DNA of 64,000 nucleotides, taken from Chondrosia reniformis (Eukaryota; Porifera; Demospongiae; Chondrillida; Chondrillidae). Where the stretch lies: the NCBI GenBank assembly GCA_947172415.1, contig OX359198.1, positions 6,045,401-6,109,400 of the forward strand, written 5' to 3'. The number at the start of each line of letters is the position of its first letter. The stretch's first letter is position 1. The notes under the pieces were generated by a model that made no database searches, had not been told where the DNA came from, and saw nothing but the letters and a program-made list of their open reading frames with translations. This document shows positions 61,463 through 64,000 of this stretch, in pieces. Made by a program: the position numbers and the translations under genes.

Positions 61463-62025
61463 ACATATTTAGGCTGATAACAAATGGGAGAGTGAAATTA
61501 GACACCTCTCCACCAAGGATACCAAATTACATCACAGTGTAGGCAAATCCATTGCGGGCATAGACATATAGACACATACACACATGGGAAAGAGTCTAAC
61601 GTAAGGGTTTTACTTTACATCTTACAATAGATAGAGGATCTCAGGCAGTGTGTACATATATATGGTAAGGTATCAGGCGGCTATATATGGTAAGGCACAA
61701 TGCAGGTAGTCAGCACTGACATAATATATACGTAAATGAATAACCACAAATTACATACTAAAATGTACGTATGTACAATGTGAAACTGACATGAAAGCTC
61801 CCTTTATGAATCAGCAACCATTACACCATGGAGATACATATACTTGAGAAGAAGAAGAGAATGAAATTCATAATTCTAGAATCTACCTGCTTCTTCAGTA
61901 ACTGAAACTTCTAGTTCAAACATTTCCCATTACCATTATAACTGTGTATGCATCATGCCATGTCATGTTTATACACTAAGTTGTCCTTGTAAATACTGCA
62001 TACCACCTCAAGGATAACAGTAAAT

Positions 62026-62232
62026 AGGTTGCCAAGCAACAGTAGAAGAGGTTGCTAAATAACAGTAGAAGACATTGCCAAGCAACAGTAGAAGAGGTTG
62101 CTAAATAACAGCAGAAGACATTGCCAAGCAACAGTAGAAGAGGTTGCTAAATAACAGTAGAAGACATTGGCAAGCAACAGTAGAAGAGGTTGCTAAATAA
62201 CAGTAGAAGACATTGCCAAGCAACAGTATGTT
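62026..62232. repeat. 46-bp tandem repeat with X-box-like half-palindromes
   Basis: Four to five units alternate TTGCCAAGCAACAGTAGAAG and TTGCTAAATAACAGTAGAAG. The first copy has GTTGCCAAGCAAC (62028-62040), an X-box-like palindrome with a one-base spacer. Confidence 0.88.
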
Positions 62233-62810
62233 CTTACAATTAAGGAAAAAACACAGCCCACTTCCTAGTCAGGGAAATTAAAGCAACAATCAAGCAAGTT
62301 CTCAATTGAGTGACAAGAAATCACAGGTCAACAAGGTTTGATCAAATTTAACACATTACTGCACTTCTAAAAGGAAGAAATGATTTACGTTAACTGTTAC
62401 AGTATACAGAACCTTTAATGCTTAAATATTAAAACCAAAAAATCAACAAAACGCTTGTACTCTTGTTCCTAACAAAGCATTATCACTGGAGTGGCATCTT
62501 GGCAGGTTTGTCTCTGTGTCAGCTGAGGTGTTGATAGAGCCACTTTGGTGCATGCCCATGCACTGTGAATACACAACTCCCCCACACTCACACTCTTGTA
62601 TGCAAACAACTACCCCCTTGGCACTAAGTGCTCAGAGGTGTGAAACAAGGGTTCTTTAGCTTAGTTAACAGTGACCAATCTAATCCGTACTGGTCATGGA
62701 CTCTGATAAATAAGAAGGACGTGTCAAAGGGCATCTGATCTACGTATATAAACATGTACGTATCAACAGTCCTTACTGGCTCATCCATTTCCCAGTCATA
62801 CAAAGAAGGG

Positions 62811-62850
62811 GTGTGGCAGGAGGTGTGGCAGGAGGTGTGGCAGGAGTTGT
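62811..62850. repeat. 12-bp tandem repeat (GGTGTGGCAGGA)
   Basis: Three to four copies, intronic or intergenic. Confidence 0.85.
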
Positions 62851-64000
62851 GGTGGAGATTGCTAAGATAAGAAATGGGTTGGAGCAAGAATAGTGAAAAA
62901 TAAAAGATTCAGAAACTTCATGTTCCAATAGCGTATGCATTCAGAAAATGAAATATTCAAAAAGAAAGTAAAGAATTTCTTTACAACACTGGCATTTGAA
63001 CTTCAAACACTTCTCATTACTTGAAAGAAAAAGGAATACTGTAAATGTCGGAAGCTTGAATTTAACTGTGATTCATTTACCACTGTTTTATAGAATCTCC
63101 AGGAGTTCTGAAATGCACAGTTCACTCCAACTGATAACCCATAAATATTGACTGTATTTCAACCATATACAAGCAGTACTCTAAATAGTTAGTCACACTA
63201 GAGAGGTGCAAATGCCATTGTACAAGCAAGACCTTAGGGTTTTATTACAGTAATTAAGTCACAGACTATTAAAGAACTGCAGAAACAGCACACAATCCAC
63301 ATTATGGATCCTTTAATATCATTAATACCATGTTAGCACCTCTCTTTATGGCTGCAACTCAAATCAAGTTACAGATGATTTAGCTGGCAACAATTAAGAA
63401 GAAATGAGGTAAGTAGAATTCAATCCATAATGCAATCTTACAAATGTGGGACTTGAATGTTCAGAAATGACTAAGGATCCCTTAAAAGAACATTGTTGCA
63501 ATGTGAGTGCATTCCATGTTTAAAAGGCAGCCACCAATTACAACTTAATAACTTAATTATCGTGAAAGAAGTGTACATGTCCAGAGATAAATGTTGCTAT
63601 GCTGACAGCATATTTATGAAAATACAGCCCATCACTGGAACAGAATCTGTTTCTATTTATATCTAGAAATAGTTAAAATAATGAATTCCAAAAGGATCAC
63701 AAGCTACCGATTATCAGATGGGCGGTGCTTCTTGTCTTCTATTTACACAAGCAAGCAAAGGAGCTGTATTCAAAACACACTTCATTTAAGTATTAGTGTC
63801 TCGTCTTTCTCCACCCCTTGATAAGATAGCAGTCTTACAATCCAGACCTCTCCTGCTGCCATTTTATCTGATTGCTTCCTGGACCCTTGATAAGATAGCA
63901 AACTTATAAAATTTCCAGCCTGAAGGTAAAAAGTTATTCAAAAGGTCTCAAGAGGAGTCACAGTTAAATAGCAAGATATTGGTGATTTAAGAACTATTTA

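Larger units (their letters stand above)
59416..64000. other. 4.6 kb without identifiable exons, probably 5' introns of the SH3 gene
   Basis: Neither strand shows an open frame with domain resemblance. The stretch contains a C-rich tract at 59988-60033, two dispersed-repeat copies and three tandem arrays, within AT-rich unique sequence. Because the SH3 gene needs more 5' sequence, this is probably one or more of its introns. Confidence 0.5.

Noticed and set aside
62770..62860. Possible minus-strand exon ending SLYDWEMDEP before GTAAGG
   Set aside because: It has a good acceptor and donor, but no reading phase joins it to the SH3 exon at 59415, and the rest is a 12-bp repeat.

Overview
The window is nuclear DNA of an animal. 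Genes are rich in introns with ordinary GT-AG boundaries, and they include metazoan families: a BBSome subunit, WDTC1, SLC4 transporters, Ig-domain receptors and thrombospondin-type repeats. The AT-rich, compact layout (neighbouring genes often 0.2-0.3 kb apart, mostly short introns) and the weak similarity of the receptors to vertebrate proteins suggest an early-branching marine invertebrate, most likely a demosponge. That placement is inference. I reassembled the gene models exon by exon, checking splice sites and reading-frame phase by eye. No database search was possible.

Layout: 0.25-4.8 kb (+) 3' part of a LARP4/4B-like RNA-binding protein. 5.1-12.3 kb (+) BBS9/PTHB1, 19 exons. 13.1-17.6 kb (-) a 1043-aa protein with one Ig domain and a minisatellite-coded tail. 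17.9-22.6 kb (+) WDTC1, head-to-head with the Ig gene. 22.6-27.3 kb a gene-poor stretch holding a 964-bp transposon with long terminal inverted repeats and a 9-bp target-site duplication. 27.3-29.3 kb (+) cytosolic acetyl-CoA acetyltransferase. 30.1-32.3 kb (+) remains of an SLC4A1-3-like anion exchanger. 32.5-41.3 kb (+) an intact SLC4 Na+/bicarbonate-type transporter. 41.7-55.8 kb a run of four single-pass membrane-protein genes: a thrombospondin-repeat receptor, an Ig receptor, an unrecognised Cys-rich protein on the minus strand, and a second Ig receptor paralogous to the first. 57.4-59.4 kb (-) the 3' part of a two-SH3 adaptor whose 5' end was not found. 59.4-64 kb no recognisable exons.

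Two features dominate the non-coding DNA. First, almost every gene carries at least one minisatellite, nearly always in an intron (units of 13-49 bp, up to about 58 copies); one is translated. Second, a dispersed repeat of about 190 bp occurs at least a dozen times in introns and intergenic DNA.

The leading candidate for new biology is the receptor run at 41.7-55.8 kb, with two paralogous Ig receptors around a divergently transcribed partner. Others are the anion-exchanger relic beside a live SLC4 gene, the Ig protein with a repeat-coded tail, and an intronic array of RFX X-box-like and bZIP-like palindromes.
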